From: JABLTI01 sp035528035
Lineage (GTDB): Archaea > Asgardarchaeota > Heimdallarchaeia > JABLTI01
Length of the DNA: 64,000 bases
Reading direction: 5' to 3'
Assembly (NCBI GenBank): GCA_035528035.1
Contig: DATKZI010000053.1
Location: 1-64,000, forward strand
Part shown: in pieces, positions 47,292-56,055 of the stretch
How positions within the stretch are numbered: the first letter of the stretch is position 1
How the letters are laid out: each line of letters opens with the position of its first letter
The notes under the pieces: model-generated
What the model was told of the DNA's origin: nothing
Database searches by the model: none
What the model saw: only the letters and a program-made list of their open reading frames with translations
Position numbers and translations under genes: made by a program

Positions 47292-48275
47292 TCACTTCTT
47301 TCTTTTAAGGACAATAATAACTACTAACGTAATTCCTATTACCCCAGCAATTGGCCCCACGATCACCCCTACTTTTTGTGCAGTAGTTAGGACAGTCAAA
47401 GGAGGTATTGTTTGAAGATAGCTGTTGTAGAGTGAAAAGTTTTCGTTTAGATTATTAATCACCACAGGTCGAGGATAATTTTCTAGATATCCTGCAGTAT
47501 TTAGCACAATATCAGCTATTTCTGGGTCTTGCTCAAATACCTCTCCATAAATTTTCTTAATTGTAGGTAAGGAATGGTCATAAAGTTCTTCCATACTGAC
47601 TATATTATCATTATTAGTATCCGCAGAGCTATTTGTAAGGCTTAATGACCAGAAATGCGAAGAGATTATCCCCAAAAACGCGGGTTCTGAATAAGGCCAT
47701 TCTCCAACTTGGTCATCTGGAACAAATGCTATTGCTAATTCGTTTGGAGCAACACTTCCCATAGCATAAAACTGGTTTGTTGTTATATAATCTTCAAGAG
47801 GTTCGATAAATTCTCCTGCATGACAAGAATCAATTAAAAGAATTTTATATTGGGTAGGTATCGCCAGGAATTCTTCCTGAAACCAAGAATTTAAATCTAG
47901 AATATCTTTCAAACACCCATATCCATGAGCTGCAAAATATAGAAGTATAACATCATTCTCATCGACTGTTTCTTGTAAATTCTGTATTTTGTTCCGTAGA
48001 TTAGCAATAGTTATTTCATTGTCGCCAAACAAATACGAAAAGTGTGCATCAGACCAACCAACCTCACTAAGTGCTTGCTTAAATTCGTTAGCATTACATG
48101 TATAACTATCAGGATTAACTGAATTTGGAGCAAATTGATCCAATAATATAACATATTTTTCCACATTTTTTGTTTGTTGTGAAAAAGCAGGTACGTTATT
48201 AACCGTAATCAAAAAAATAATAAAAATAAACATCACAGACGGGTATTTAAGAGATCTTTTAGTAGAGAACACCAA
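47292..48275 (-). CDS. Secreted caspase-like cysteine protease with an EF-hand-type loop
   Basis: The 327-residue protein has a signal segment (about 12-31). The caspase-type catalytic pair is H117 in LYFAAHGYG and C151 in LLIDSCHAGEF. DTNNDNIVSMEE (219-230) matches a calcium-binding EF-hand loop with Asp/Asn/Asp/Glu at the ligand positions. A C-terminal helix (VGVIVGPIAGVIGITLVVII) followed by KRKK anchors it. It should therefore act outside the membrane and may need calcium. Its substrate is unknown; no inhibitor gene was recognised nearby. Confidence 0.85.
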   Translation of the reverse strand: MVFSTKRSLKYPSVMFIFIIFLITVNNVPAFSQQTKNVEKYVILLDQFAPNSVNPDSYTCNANEFKQALSEVGWSDAHFSYLFGDNEITIANLRNKIQNLQETVDENDVILLYFAAHGYGCLKDILDLNSWFQEEFLAIPTQYKILLIDSCHAGEFIEPLEDYITTNQFYAMGSVAPNELAIAFVPDDQVGEWPYSEPAFLGIISSHFWSLSLTNSSADTNNDNIVSMEELYDHSLPTIKKIYGEVFEQDPEIADIVLNTAGYLENYPRPVVINNLNENFSLYNSYLQTIPPLTVLTTAQKVGVIVGPIAGVIGITLVVIIVLKRKK

Positions 48276-48386
48276 AACTTACCTCAATAAATTAAAACAC
48301 CTTTTCTTCTTTAAATAATCTCTCAAATCTTGAATATTCTTATCGCTTTTTTTTCTATAATTATAAATCATTTTTTTTATTTATTT

Positions 48387-50207
48387 TTATGAAGGAGATT
48401 CTTTAGAAAAGAAGCTCCTAACAGCTTTATTTAGCGATTGTCGATATTTCTTTTCGCAATTCTTTTCACATGGTTGATCGCACCAATCGGTATACGGATT
48501 ATTTGAAGGATCAGTTAGATACCGATAACATCCAGGCATATTTTCATAAAACTCTTTTATTAGTGGTAAATATTCTTCTTGTTTTGTTTTCAAGAAATAT
48601 CTTGTTAATAGTTGTAAATATTTATAATTTCTACCGATTTTTCCTGAAAAATTCTTTGCATTAATACCAGCTAAATATTCAAATTTTTCATAATTAGCTT
48701 TTCTAAAATAAATCGAAGATAATAACAATCGGAAATCTTTGGCGCTATTCAATTCATTGCTTTTATTTCCTAATAAATTATCTCCAAGAATGAGGTGTTC
48801 ATTCAAAATAATTTTTTCTAATGTATGCAAATCTTCTTCTGTAGCTATGGTGTATTCTGGTGAATATTTTTCTTTTGCCTCTAGCTTTTCTACTCCGAAT
48901 ACTAACATGTTTTTAATAGCTTCAAAATTATAATTCTTATAATTGAGTGTATCCGAAATACCTGGTATAATAACTCGTACAGTTGGAAATTGTATTATTG
49001 GATGTGTATGATCGATTATAATGAAATCAGTGTTTAATTTCTTACAAATACCTTTAATTTGCTCTATATATTCTAGAAAATCATTACTAGTTTTAAAATC
49101 AGGGCAAGGCCTTTTTTCACCCTCTAGTAAAAAGGTTTTATCACCACCATAACGTGATTTCCGTGTCAAACCAGCATAAAATGTTTCATCAATATTTACT
49201 TTTTTATTTAATACTTCTAATGTTTGGTCAAAATTTCCTACATACTCTTCTAATGATTTATTAAAGGTTAACCCAGCTATTCTTTCCGTAAAACATCTTT
49301 TTATAGCTTCATTAATATCAAATGATGAACCATTGCTTATTCGAATGTGTTCAAATTGATAATTATAAGTTTCTTTATTAGATATGTTTGGATTGATGAA
49401 AACTACTCCCATTGCTGGCATTAAATTATTCATTGTGAAATCTTTAATCAAAATGTTAATTCCATGCTTTTCATAATATTTGATCATCTTTTGAATTATA
49501 TTATCCTTAATCGTAGCAGTATCAATTGTTGGAACAATTAATTTATTCCTAAAAACTTCAATTTTAGCATATCGTTCAAATATTTCACATGATGCTTGAA
49601 CTATTGCTTCTTCTAAAGTATTGCCAGATGCAAGTCCGTTTGATCCATTTATATCTTTGATCAATCGCAAAGGAATTTTCATTTTCTTATTATTGAGTAA
49701 CGAATACCCATCAACCCAATGTTGTGCAATATCTAATTGGGTCAATTCTTCTATCTGTTTCAAGCTAAACTTTATGTGATAATTCCTAAATAAATCATTA
49801 ATAGGTAAATAATCATTTAATTCATTTTGATGTCCATGAATGTACCCTGGGAGATGTTCTCCATTGTTTAATTTTATGATATTTTTATCTGAAATTTGTT
49901 CATACGCAGGATAAAGGTATTTGAATAAGAAGTCTGCTGAAAATCTCTCGACCATTTCTGCCAGAGCAGAAGCAATAGATTGCTTCTTAGTAGTTCCTTT
50001 ACCAGCTGTTGTAACATTCAATTCAGGAATTTTCACTATACAACTATAACAGGATAACTTGGGATTTCTAAATGATTTCTGAAATGATAATTTCAATCCA
50101 AGTCGATCAAAAGCGTTTTCTATTTGATTTATAGTTGTTTCATAAGACTGACATTTCAACGTGTCTTTTCTTATCAAAGCATTTTCTACGATCATTTTTG
50201 TCTCCAT
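48387..50207 (-). CDS. YcaO-domain protein with a Cys-rich C-terminal region
   Basis: A 606-residue YcaO protein. The ATP-binding pattern is seen in GKGTTKKQSIASALAEMVER (about 77-96) and GNTLEEAIVQASCEIFERYA. YcaO enzymes activate backbone amides to make azolines or thioamides. The last 150 residues are helical and contain WCDQPCEKNCEKK, a possible metal site. No tfuA, precursor-peptide gene or methyl-coenzyme M reductase gene is seen beside it, so the target is open. The start METKMIV is at 50207. Confidence 0.85.
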   Translation of the reverse strand: METKMIVENALIRKDTLKCQSYETTINQIENAFDRLGLKLSFQKSFRNPKLSCYSCIVKIPELNVTTAGKGTTKKQSIASALAEMVERFSADFLFKYLYPAYEQISDKNIIKLNNGEHLPGYIHGHQNELNDYLPINDLFRNYHIKFSLKQIEELTQLDIAQHWVDGYSLLNNKKMKIPLRLIKDINGSNGLASGNTLEEAIVQASCEIFERYAKIEVFRNKLIVPTIDTATIKDNIIQKMIKYYEKHGINILIKDFTMNNLMPAMGVVFINPNISNKETYNYQFEHIRISNGSSFDINEAIKRCFTERIAGLTFNKSLEEYVGNFDQTLEVLNKKVNIDETFYAGLTRKSRYGGDKTFLLEGEKRPCPDFKTSNDFLEYIEQIKGICKKLNTDFIIIDHTHPIIQFPTVRVIIPGISDTLNYKNYNFEAIKNMLVFGVEKLEAKEKYSPEYTIATEEDLHTLEKIILNEHLILGDNLLGNKSNELNSAKDFRLLLSSIYFRKANYEKFEYLAGINAKNFSGKIGRNYKYLQLLTRYFLKTKQEEYLPLIKEFYENMPGCYRYLTDPSNNPYTDWCDQPCEKNCEKKYRQSLNKAVRSFFSKESPS

Positions 50208-50377
50208 TAAAAGATTCGAATCCAGCTTAAAAAGACCATAATTATCACAATAAAATGCTCTTTTATGCTATTTTTTTTCTATTTTGAATTCACGTGCAGG
50301 GATTTATTCAATAATCTATCCTTTTTTACCACCTGATTTCTTTTCTCTTAGGTTATCTAAAAGTTTAAATAAATTAG

Positions 50378-50400
50378 GTAACACGTTTTTAAAAATAGTG
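50378..50400. promoter_or_regulatory. Palindrome before the cbiM/nikM gene
   Basis: AACAC and GTGTT flank the central TTTTAAAAA run, with 9 of 11 base pairs symmetric. A TATA-like GTTTAAATAAAT (50361-50372) lies 5 nt upstream, so the palindrome covers the likely transcription start. This is a good repressor site; NikR, encoded nearby, is the obvious candidate. Confidence 0.5.
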
Positions 50401-50460
50401 TTATTTTCATATTACATACATTTGCTCTATATTTAAGAAAGTAAGGAGAAGTAAAATAGA

Positions 50461-51507
50461 ATGCATATGCCTGATGGGATTTTACCTTTGAGTCACGCAA
50501 TAGTCTATTTAGCGATTGCTGGTGTTATCATTTTAATAGCTATTTGGCAAAGTCGAAAAAGTTTAACTCTGAAACAAATACCCATAGTTGGGGTATTAGC
50601 AGCAGGATTATTTGCTGCACAAATGTTTAATTTCCCAGTCCCTTTTGGTTCAAGTGGTCATCTTATTGGAACTGCACTAGCAACAGTTCTTGTTGGTCCT
50701 TGGGTAGGTATTTTGATCATCAGTTCTATTTTAATTGTTCAAGCATTTTTTGGCGATGGTGGATTCTTAGCTTTTGGTGCTAATGATATTAATATGGCTA
50801 TAGTAGGTGCTTTTACAGTAGTAGCAATTTTTTATTTAATCCCGCAAAAATGGCGCGATAGAAGATTTGCTTTTGCAGGTTTCGCTGCTGGAGCAGCATT
50901 TATATCAACAATTTTTATGGCACTTACAGCATCAACTGAATTAGCTATAGCCCAAACGGGGTCCCCAGGATTAATTTATGGTTGGATGGTAGGATTACAT
51001 GCAATAATTGGTTTAGTAGAAGCAGCTATTACGTTTGCTGTAGTTAGTTTTGTTTTCTTAGCAGAACCGGGATTATTGAAGGCAGCAGAGGATTCTCTCT
51101 TTATGAAAAAAAGAGATCAAGAAGAAAAAATACCTACGTATCGATTCCCCGTTCTAGCAATTGTAAGTTCGGTGATAGTTTTTGGTATAATGGCTATCTT
51201 TGGGATAATCGCAAGTGAAAATCCCGATGGTTTAGAAAGAACATTCGAATTCCTCCAAGATGCAGGTTATTCTATAAGTGAATCTGAATCTGGTTTATTT
51301 GGCTTACCGGAAGGAGTGGGTTGGGCTATCCTGCAAATGGCTCTTGTAATGGTAATAATATTAGGGGCTATTTTACTAATCAATTTCATAGTCTATCGTG
51401 TGAAAAGAAGAAATTACTTGAAAACACATCCTTCAGTAGATGAACAATTGACTGAAGAAAAAGAAAACATACTAATTATAAATTCTGCTGAAGAAGATGG
51501 AAATTAA
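50461..51507 (+). CDS. CbiM/NikM-type cobalt/nickel ECF transporter S component
   Basis: This 348-residue membrane protein begins MHMPDGILP, in which His2 and the N-terminus bind the metal in CbiM/NikM. The core has about six to seven helices (FPVPFGSSGHLIGTALATVL, GANDINMAIVG). A C-terminal extension with two more helices, one after a soluble loop (SENPDGLERTFEFL), resembles fused NikN/CbiN. Genes for the T and A components are not adjacent. Convergent nikR suggests nickel rather than cobalt. Confidence 0.88.
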   Translation: MHMPDGILPLSHAIVYLAIAGVIILIAIWQSRKSLTLKQIPIVGVLAAGLFAAQMFNFPVPFGSSGHLIGTALATVLVGPWVGILIISSILIVQAFFGDGGFLAFGANDINMAIVGAFTVVAIFYLIPQKWRDRRFAFAGFAAGAAFISTIFMALTASTELAIAQTGSPGLIYGWMVGLHAIIGLVEAAITFAVVSFVFLAEPGLLKAAEDSLFMKKRDQEEKIPTYRFPVLAIVSSVIVFGIMAIFGIIASENPDGLERTFEFLQDAGYSISESESGLFGLPEGVGWAILQMALVMVIILGAILLINFIVYRVKRRNYLKTHPSVDEQLTEEKENILIINSAEEDGN

Positions 51508-51574
51508 TGAAAGGAGATTAGAAATTCTCCTTCCCCTTTTCTACTCAAAAAAGGAGTAAAAGAAAAAAGGCTGG

Positions 51575-52003
51575 TCAATCAGATGGGATAAGATAAAGTT
51601 GTCCTTTCAAAACTCCCTTTAAAGCTAAAATACTATTAGCTAATTTTTTTACCGATTGTTGTTGACCACGAAGGAATATAGTTTCCAGACAAAGCTTATG
51701 AGTGATATGGGCATGCATAGTAGAGATAATTAAATCTTCAAAATTATGCTGAATTTCAATCAATTTTAGTGTACAATCAAAGGTATGGTGATCAAAAACA
51801 TAGGTTAGAGAACCAACAACAATGAAATCTGGTGTTGTGAGAAGAACTTCTTGATCGAGTTTTTCTCGGATCAAATAACGAATCCCTTCACTACGATTGG
51901 GAAAATTTTTCTCTATAAGCCATGTATCAAATTCAGATAATAAAGCTTGATCAAGTGAAATTCCTGTTCTAGTAACAGCTTCTTTACCAACATTATTTGA
52001 CAT
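51575..52003 (-). CDS. nikR: Nickel-responsive regulator NikR
   Basis: A 142-residue NikR. The N-terminal ribbon-helix-helix (about 10-50; RTGISLDQALLSEFDTWL) binds DNA, and the ACT-like C-terminal part holds the square-planar nickel ligands H86, H97, H99 and C105, spaced exactly as H76, H87, H89 and C95 of E. coli NikR. It represses nickel uptake when nickel is ample. It is convergent with the cbiM/nikM gene, with a perfect palindrome upstream of its own start. Confidence 0.92.
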   Translation of the reverse strand: MSNNVGKEAVTRTGISLDQALLSEFDTWLIEKNFPNRSEGIRYLIREKLDQEVLLTTPDFIVVGSLTYVFDHHTFDCTLKLIEIQHNFEDLIISTMHAHITHKLCLETIFLRGQQQSVKKLANSILALKGVLKGQLYLIPSD

Positions 52004-52034
52004 ATACTTAACCTCAATTTAATTAGTATTTTCT

Positions 52035-52055
52035 TATTAATTGCAGCAATTAATA
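52035..52055. promoter_or_regulatory. Perfect 21-nt palindrome upstream of nikR
   Basis: TATTAATTGC and GCAATTAATA are exact inverted repeats around a central A. The site lies 32 nt before the nikR start and may be an autoregulatory operator. Its sequence differs from the palindrome before cbiM/nikM. Confidence 0.5.
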
Positions 52056-52242
52056 GTTTATTATGAAAATGTTAGCTAAACAAATTATAAAAAAGAATTA
52101 AATAAATCATAGATAATAGAAAGAAAGAAAAAACTTTCTCAGTAAATGAAAGATTCATAAAAGAAAAAAAGAAGTAACCACAGCAAACGAAAGATTCATA
52201 AAAGAAAAAAGAAGGAAAGAAAGAAGTAACTAATGAAAAAAT

Positions 52243-52350
52243 GGGCTGGTAGATCAGACTGGAAGATCGCCTCCTTGGCATGGAGGAGGCCCTGAGTTCA
52301 AGAGGCGAAAGTTGTGTACTTTCCCTGAATATATCTCAGCCAGTCCACCA
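52243..52350 (+). tRNA. tRNA-Ala(GGC) with a 31-nt intron in the T-loop
   Basis: Acceptor arms GGGCTGG and CCAGTCC pair, with A73 and encoded CCA. The D arm is GATC/GATC, and the anticodon stem CCTCC/GGAGG encloses TTGGCAT with anticodon GGC. CTGAG and CTCAG are the T stem, but the loop between them is 38 nt long instead of 7. Removing 302-332 or 303-333 of this 52-kb block (52302-52332 or 52303-52333) leaves a normal TTCAA-type loop, placing the intron at 58/59 or 59/60. The intron is a hairpin GAAAG/CTTTC with TTGTG in the loop. Confidence 0.9.
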
Positions 52351-52515
52351 TTTTATTTTCAACTTCTTAAAAAGATTTCAAATCCTAGTCTAGAAACATT
52401 ATTATTTTCTCATTTGTCCGAAACCTTTTTCTCTTTATTTTCTAATATCGTGTTGGGCTTTAGTAAGCACCAAAATATAAGCGTTTAAATAAATATTAAG
52501 GAAAATGAGTTTACT

Positions 52516-52689
52516 ATGAAATTGGATAAAAATATGGAGTTTACACAAGAGGATTTATTCTATCTTGAAGATTTATTGACTAATATTAAAAAATCGATAT
52601 CAAGATTAGAAAGGTTTGTTGAAATTAAACGTAGTGGATTAATAGATTCACAAGAGCATTTTACTAAGAAATATTCTGAAGAAACTTAA
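52516..52689 (+). CDS. Small hypothetical protein, 57 residues
   Basis: A short reading frame with ATG at 52516 and TAA at 52687-52689. Its product begins MKLDKNMEFTQEDLFYLEDL and is helical and charged throughout (KKSISRLERFVEIKRS). A TATA-like TTTAAATAAAT lies about 30 nt upstream, which favours expression from a short leader. No family was recognised. Confidence 0.45.
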   Translation: MKLDKNMEFTQEDLFYLEDLLTNIKKSISRLERFVEIKRSGLIDSQEHFTKKYSEET

Positions 52690-52892
52690 TACATTATCTT
52701 ATTTAATTAAAAAAGAAAAGGACTTATTTTTTTTTCTTTAATGGTATTTTTACCTATCGAAGTTACTACTGTTATTGTTATTAGAAATGGATTCAAAATC
52801 AATTTTCCTTTTAAAAAATTAATTTACAATGAACTGTCCTTTTATATAAACCGATATTTTGTAACTATGAATTTTTGTCCCTTTGAAGAATT

Positions 52893-54839
52893 TTATTTCA
52901 GATTTTCTTGTAACCAACTATTGAATTGTGCTATTATAGTATTATTTTCAATTTTCTTATGACCTACTTTATCACTACAAAAAACCACATTTTTATTATA
53001 TTTATGAAGGGCTTTTACAAAGTCGTCTATTTTTTTGTATGGACAATTTTTATCCAATGTGCCATGGAAAATGAATATTGGTATTTGTTTGAATGGCAAA
53101 ATATTCTTTTTCTTTAGGAAATTTTTAAATTTTCCTTTTGTAAATAATCTGATGAAAAATCTAACATTGGGTTCACCTGATAAAACTGCTAACGCCTTGA
53201 ATATCTTCGGATATTCCATATACATTCGATAAACTCCATATCCTCCCATAGAGAATCCCGCTAGTAAAATAGCGTTATTGTTAATATTATAATTAGCTTT
53301 TACATCTTCTATTGCTTCTTTAATATCAACCAATGTTTCTTGTTTACCAAAGTAATGAGAGGTTCCCCTAGTTTTCGGTGCTAGTTTGATATAATCTCCA
53401 TTAATATAATCTATTAATTTTAATGAATTTCTATCATCTACACCACTTCCGTGTAAGAAAACGATTAGTGGATATTTACGTGAAGGATCATAATTTTCTG
53501 GAATAATAATTGAATATGGTTGTAAGGACTTGTCAATTTCAGATACAAATGCTCTACGGAAAGAACCTGTTTTTCTTGCTAAACTATCTTCCCCATTTTC
53601 AGCCTGTTGTATTATTTCAAGAAATTCTAACATTGAGATTATTAAATTCGGGTAATTTTCATACCATTTTATTTGATTTATTTCTTTATTGATTTGATTA
53701 AGCATGAATTGTAAAGTGTGGAAACTTGATTTTGATATTTTATCTTGGATCTCTTCTACTCGAGATGTCAATTCATCATAATTAAAAATAGGTAAAATAG
53801 ATAGTTCTTTCTCTCCATTGTCTGAACTTGTCTGCCATTTCACAATATATGATCCTGGTGATAATTCGCTTGTATGAACTTCTAAGGAATTTTCATTCAA
53901 TCCTTTTATACAGTTAAAGTGAATTTCCTCTGAAGTGATAGAATCGCCATTTTTATTTGAAATAATAATTGTTAGAATCTCTTCTTTAATATCAGATGTA
54001 ACTGTAGCTATTTTGATTTGAGCATTTGTACCTTCTATGCTATTCCTATCCATAACCACATAAGATTTTACTTCTTCATCTTGACAAACAGGTGATTCAA
54101 AAGTTAAAAGAGTATATTTTCTTTTTTGATTTTCAGCTTGAAAACGCCAATCAAAAAGAACAGTGAAATAATCAAAAAGAGACTTTTTTGCTTTAATAAA
54201 TGCAAGATTAAATCCTAATTTTCCTTCTAAAACCCATGGATGTAAAGGATAAGCTTCATTCCAAGGAAGAAGTAATTCGTAACCAATTTTGCCATTATTT
54301 TTCCTAACTGCAAATTGAACATCATTTCCCAATTTACTTAAATTTACTTTAATATCATGGTACCAAATGTATTTTTCCATATTTCCCTCAGAATCTTCAT
54401 TTGGTGAAAAACCATAAACATAAAATTCATCTGTTAACTGATGATTTGCTTTAGGATTAGCTAATAATATATGGAATCCATCACCATTTTGATATCCTCG
54501 ATCTCGTTTTACAATTTCATTTGCATTTATTTCAATAAAGACATAAAAGAAGTCATATCCATATGCTAATCTATAACTTGGTTTTATGGAACTCTGGAAT
54601 GGCGATAAACGTATTCTTGCATCAAATTTCCTAATAGGCAAGTCAACCAAGTTATCTTCTAGCAATCCATTGATTTTTGGGCGTTCCGAGAGGAAGGTAA
54701 TTGCTTTTTTTTGTATTAAATACTTTTTTTTGTAAATCAAGGAAACTAGTAGGTATTTAATTAGTGATAAACCTAATAACACAAATAGAAGTAGCAAGAC
54801 ACCACCAATTACTATCAGAGAAATTATCCAAGCGCGCAT
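52893..54839 (-). CDS. Membrane-anchored CBM9-like/esterase protein
   Basis: The 648-residue protein starts with a membrane helix (about 5-28). The next 200 residues resemble a CBM9-type sugar-binding domain (AYGYDFFYVFIEIN, WYHDIKVNLSKLG, GYELLLPWNEAYP). The C-terminal 230 residues are a dienelactone-hydrolase/esterase domain, with VFLHGSGVDD, Ser in LLAGFSMGGYGVY, Asp in HGTLDKNCPY, and His in VGHKKIE. A role in cutting ester-linked groups from outside polysaccharides is likely, though orientation is inferred. Confidence 0.75.
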   Translation of the reverse strand: MRAWIISLIVIGGVLLLLFVLLGLSLIKYLLVSLIYKKKYLIQKKAITFLSERPKINGLLEDNLVDLPIRKFDARIRLSPFQSSIKPSYRLAYGYDFFYVFIEINANEIVKRDRGYQNGDGFHILLANPKANHQLTDEFYVYGFSPNEDSEGNMEKYIWYHDIKVNLSKLGNDVQFAVRKNNGKIGYELLLPWNEAYPLHPWVLEGKLGFNLAFIKAKKSLFDYFTVLFDWRFQAENQKRKYTLLTFESPVCQDEEVKSYVVMDRNSIEGTNAQIKIATVTSDIKEEILTIIISNKNGDSITSEEIHFNCIKGLNENSLEVHTSELSPGSYIVKWQTSSDNGEKELSILPIFNYDELTSRVEEIQDKISKSSFHTLQFMLNQINKEINQIKWYENYPNLIISMLEFLEIIQQAENGEDSLARKTGSFRRAFVSEIDKSLQPYSIIIPENYDPSRKYPLIVFLHGSGVDDRNSLKLIDYINGDYIKLAPKTRGTSHYFGKQETLVDIKEAIEDVKANYNINNNAILLAGFSMGGYGVYRMYMEYPKIFKALAVLSGEPNVRFFIRLFTKGKFKNFLKKKNILPFKQIPIFIFHGTLDKNCPYKKIDDFVKALHKYNKNVVFCSDKVGHKKIENNTIIAQFNSWLQENLK

Positions 54840-55057
54840 AATTTTTTATTTCTAAAATTAGATTATAAAACTAGCTCACAAATTGATATTTTACAATTTG
54901 TATGTTAATAAAAAGATTATTTTTAAAAAATTCATTAAAAGTTTTGGTTTTGTGATTAGTAATTTTAGAAATTATTAGATAATTCTGATTTAAAAATAGA
55001 TTTGTAAATAAAGAAAGATATGGTATTTGCTATTAATATATTAAAACGGTAATTTAA

Positions 55058-56026
55058 ATGAATATACAACCAATAGCTGATGGACAAGAAACAATTATCG
55101 CGGAGATTCATAATCAAGCATTCCAACCTTGGTTAGAATCTCTAGGTCAGTTGTATGGTTATCATAAAATTACCTCCCAAGATGTCTTAAGTTGGAAAGA
55201 AAAAAATAAGACTGTTTGGTTAACTTCAATTAACACCACTCCTATTGCTTACGCTCATTGTAGTGTGGATGAATTTGTTGGCTCATCAACCTTTAAGAAG
55301 CTAGTTTTTGTTGAAACACTTGAGAGTTTGGGTCAAAGTAAATTAGCTGTCCTACCAAAATATCAAAGGAAAGGTGTAGCAAAATCCTTTCTACAAAAAC
55401 TCTTGGATCATTATTGCCAAAACAATGTCCAAATTGCTCTTGTTCTTGCTTATAGTGATAATGAAGCTTCATCTAAACTCCTAACTTCTTTAGGATTTAC
55501 ACATCAGAAGGTCTTTTATTATGAACCTTTTTCACTTGAAGAACCTTTTTCTGTTGACTCTGTTCTTGCAACTTTTAATCTTCACAATCCCATTCCTATA
55601 CCACGTTTAAATAAAGATGTAGTAATTAGATTAATCAAAGAAGATGATCTTTCAAACATTCGATTAATCTTTGATGAAAGTCGACCGGATGCTTTTGGGC
55701 CTCATCCCTCAATCGAACGGATTAGAGAGTGGTATCATTCCGGTTGGGGGGAAGTAACCCTAATCGCTGAATTATCCGGAGAAGCTGTAGGTTGCATGGA
55801 ATTTACTTCCCAAGGTATCATAGGCATTCCTGGTGTTTTAAAAGAATTTCAAGGAAAAGGGGTAGGCACTACATTATTCTATAATCTTCTAAGAACCATG
55901 CAAGAAAGGGGTCATTATATTGCTTTAGCTGATACTGGTTATATATTAGAGGATGCAATAAGAATGTATAAGCGATTTCAATTTAACCTCTGTAGGGAAT
56001 TATGGAGCTGGGTGAAAATTCTCTAA
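55058..56026 (+). CDS. Tandem GNAT acetyltransferase
   Basis: A 322-residue protein made of two GNAT domains (about 1-165 and 185-322). Motif A is KYQRKGVAKSFLQKLL in the first and EFQGKGVGTTLFYNLL in the second. Tandem GNATs include mycothiol synthase and many uncharacterised archaeal enzymes. ATG start; convergent with a nitroreductase gene. Confidence 0.85.
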   Translation: MNIQPIADGQETIIAEIHNQAFQPWLESLGQLYGYHKITSQDVLSWKEKNKTVWLTSINTTPIAYAHCSVDEFVGSSTFKKLVFVETLESLGQSKLAVLPKYQRKGVAKSFLQKLLDHYCQNNVQIALVLAYSDNEASSKLLTSLGFTHQKVFYYEPFSLEEPFSVDSVLATFNLHNPIPIPRLNKDVVIRLIKEDDLSNIRLIFDESRPDAFGPHPSIERIREWYHSGWGEVTLIAELSGEAVGCMEFTSQGIIGIPGVLKEFQGKGVGTTLFYNLLRTMQERGHYIALADTGYILEDAIRMYKRFQFNLCRELWSWVKIL

Positions 56027-56055
56027 TCGTAGGTATTATTCACTATTGTTTCTTT

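Noticed and set aside
52119..52220. Repeated AAAGATTCATAAAAGAAAAAA-type sequence, considered as a CRISPR or satellite
   Set aside because: Only two close copies (near 52149 and 52190) of a low-complexity unit occur, with no unique spacers and no cas genes.
52072..52281. A 69-residue minus-strand frame rich in Phe and Ser
   Set aside because: It is a translation of an A/G-rich stretch, overlaps the tRNA-Ala, and has no ribosome site or family resemblance.
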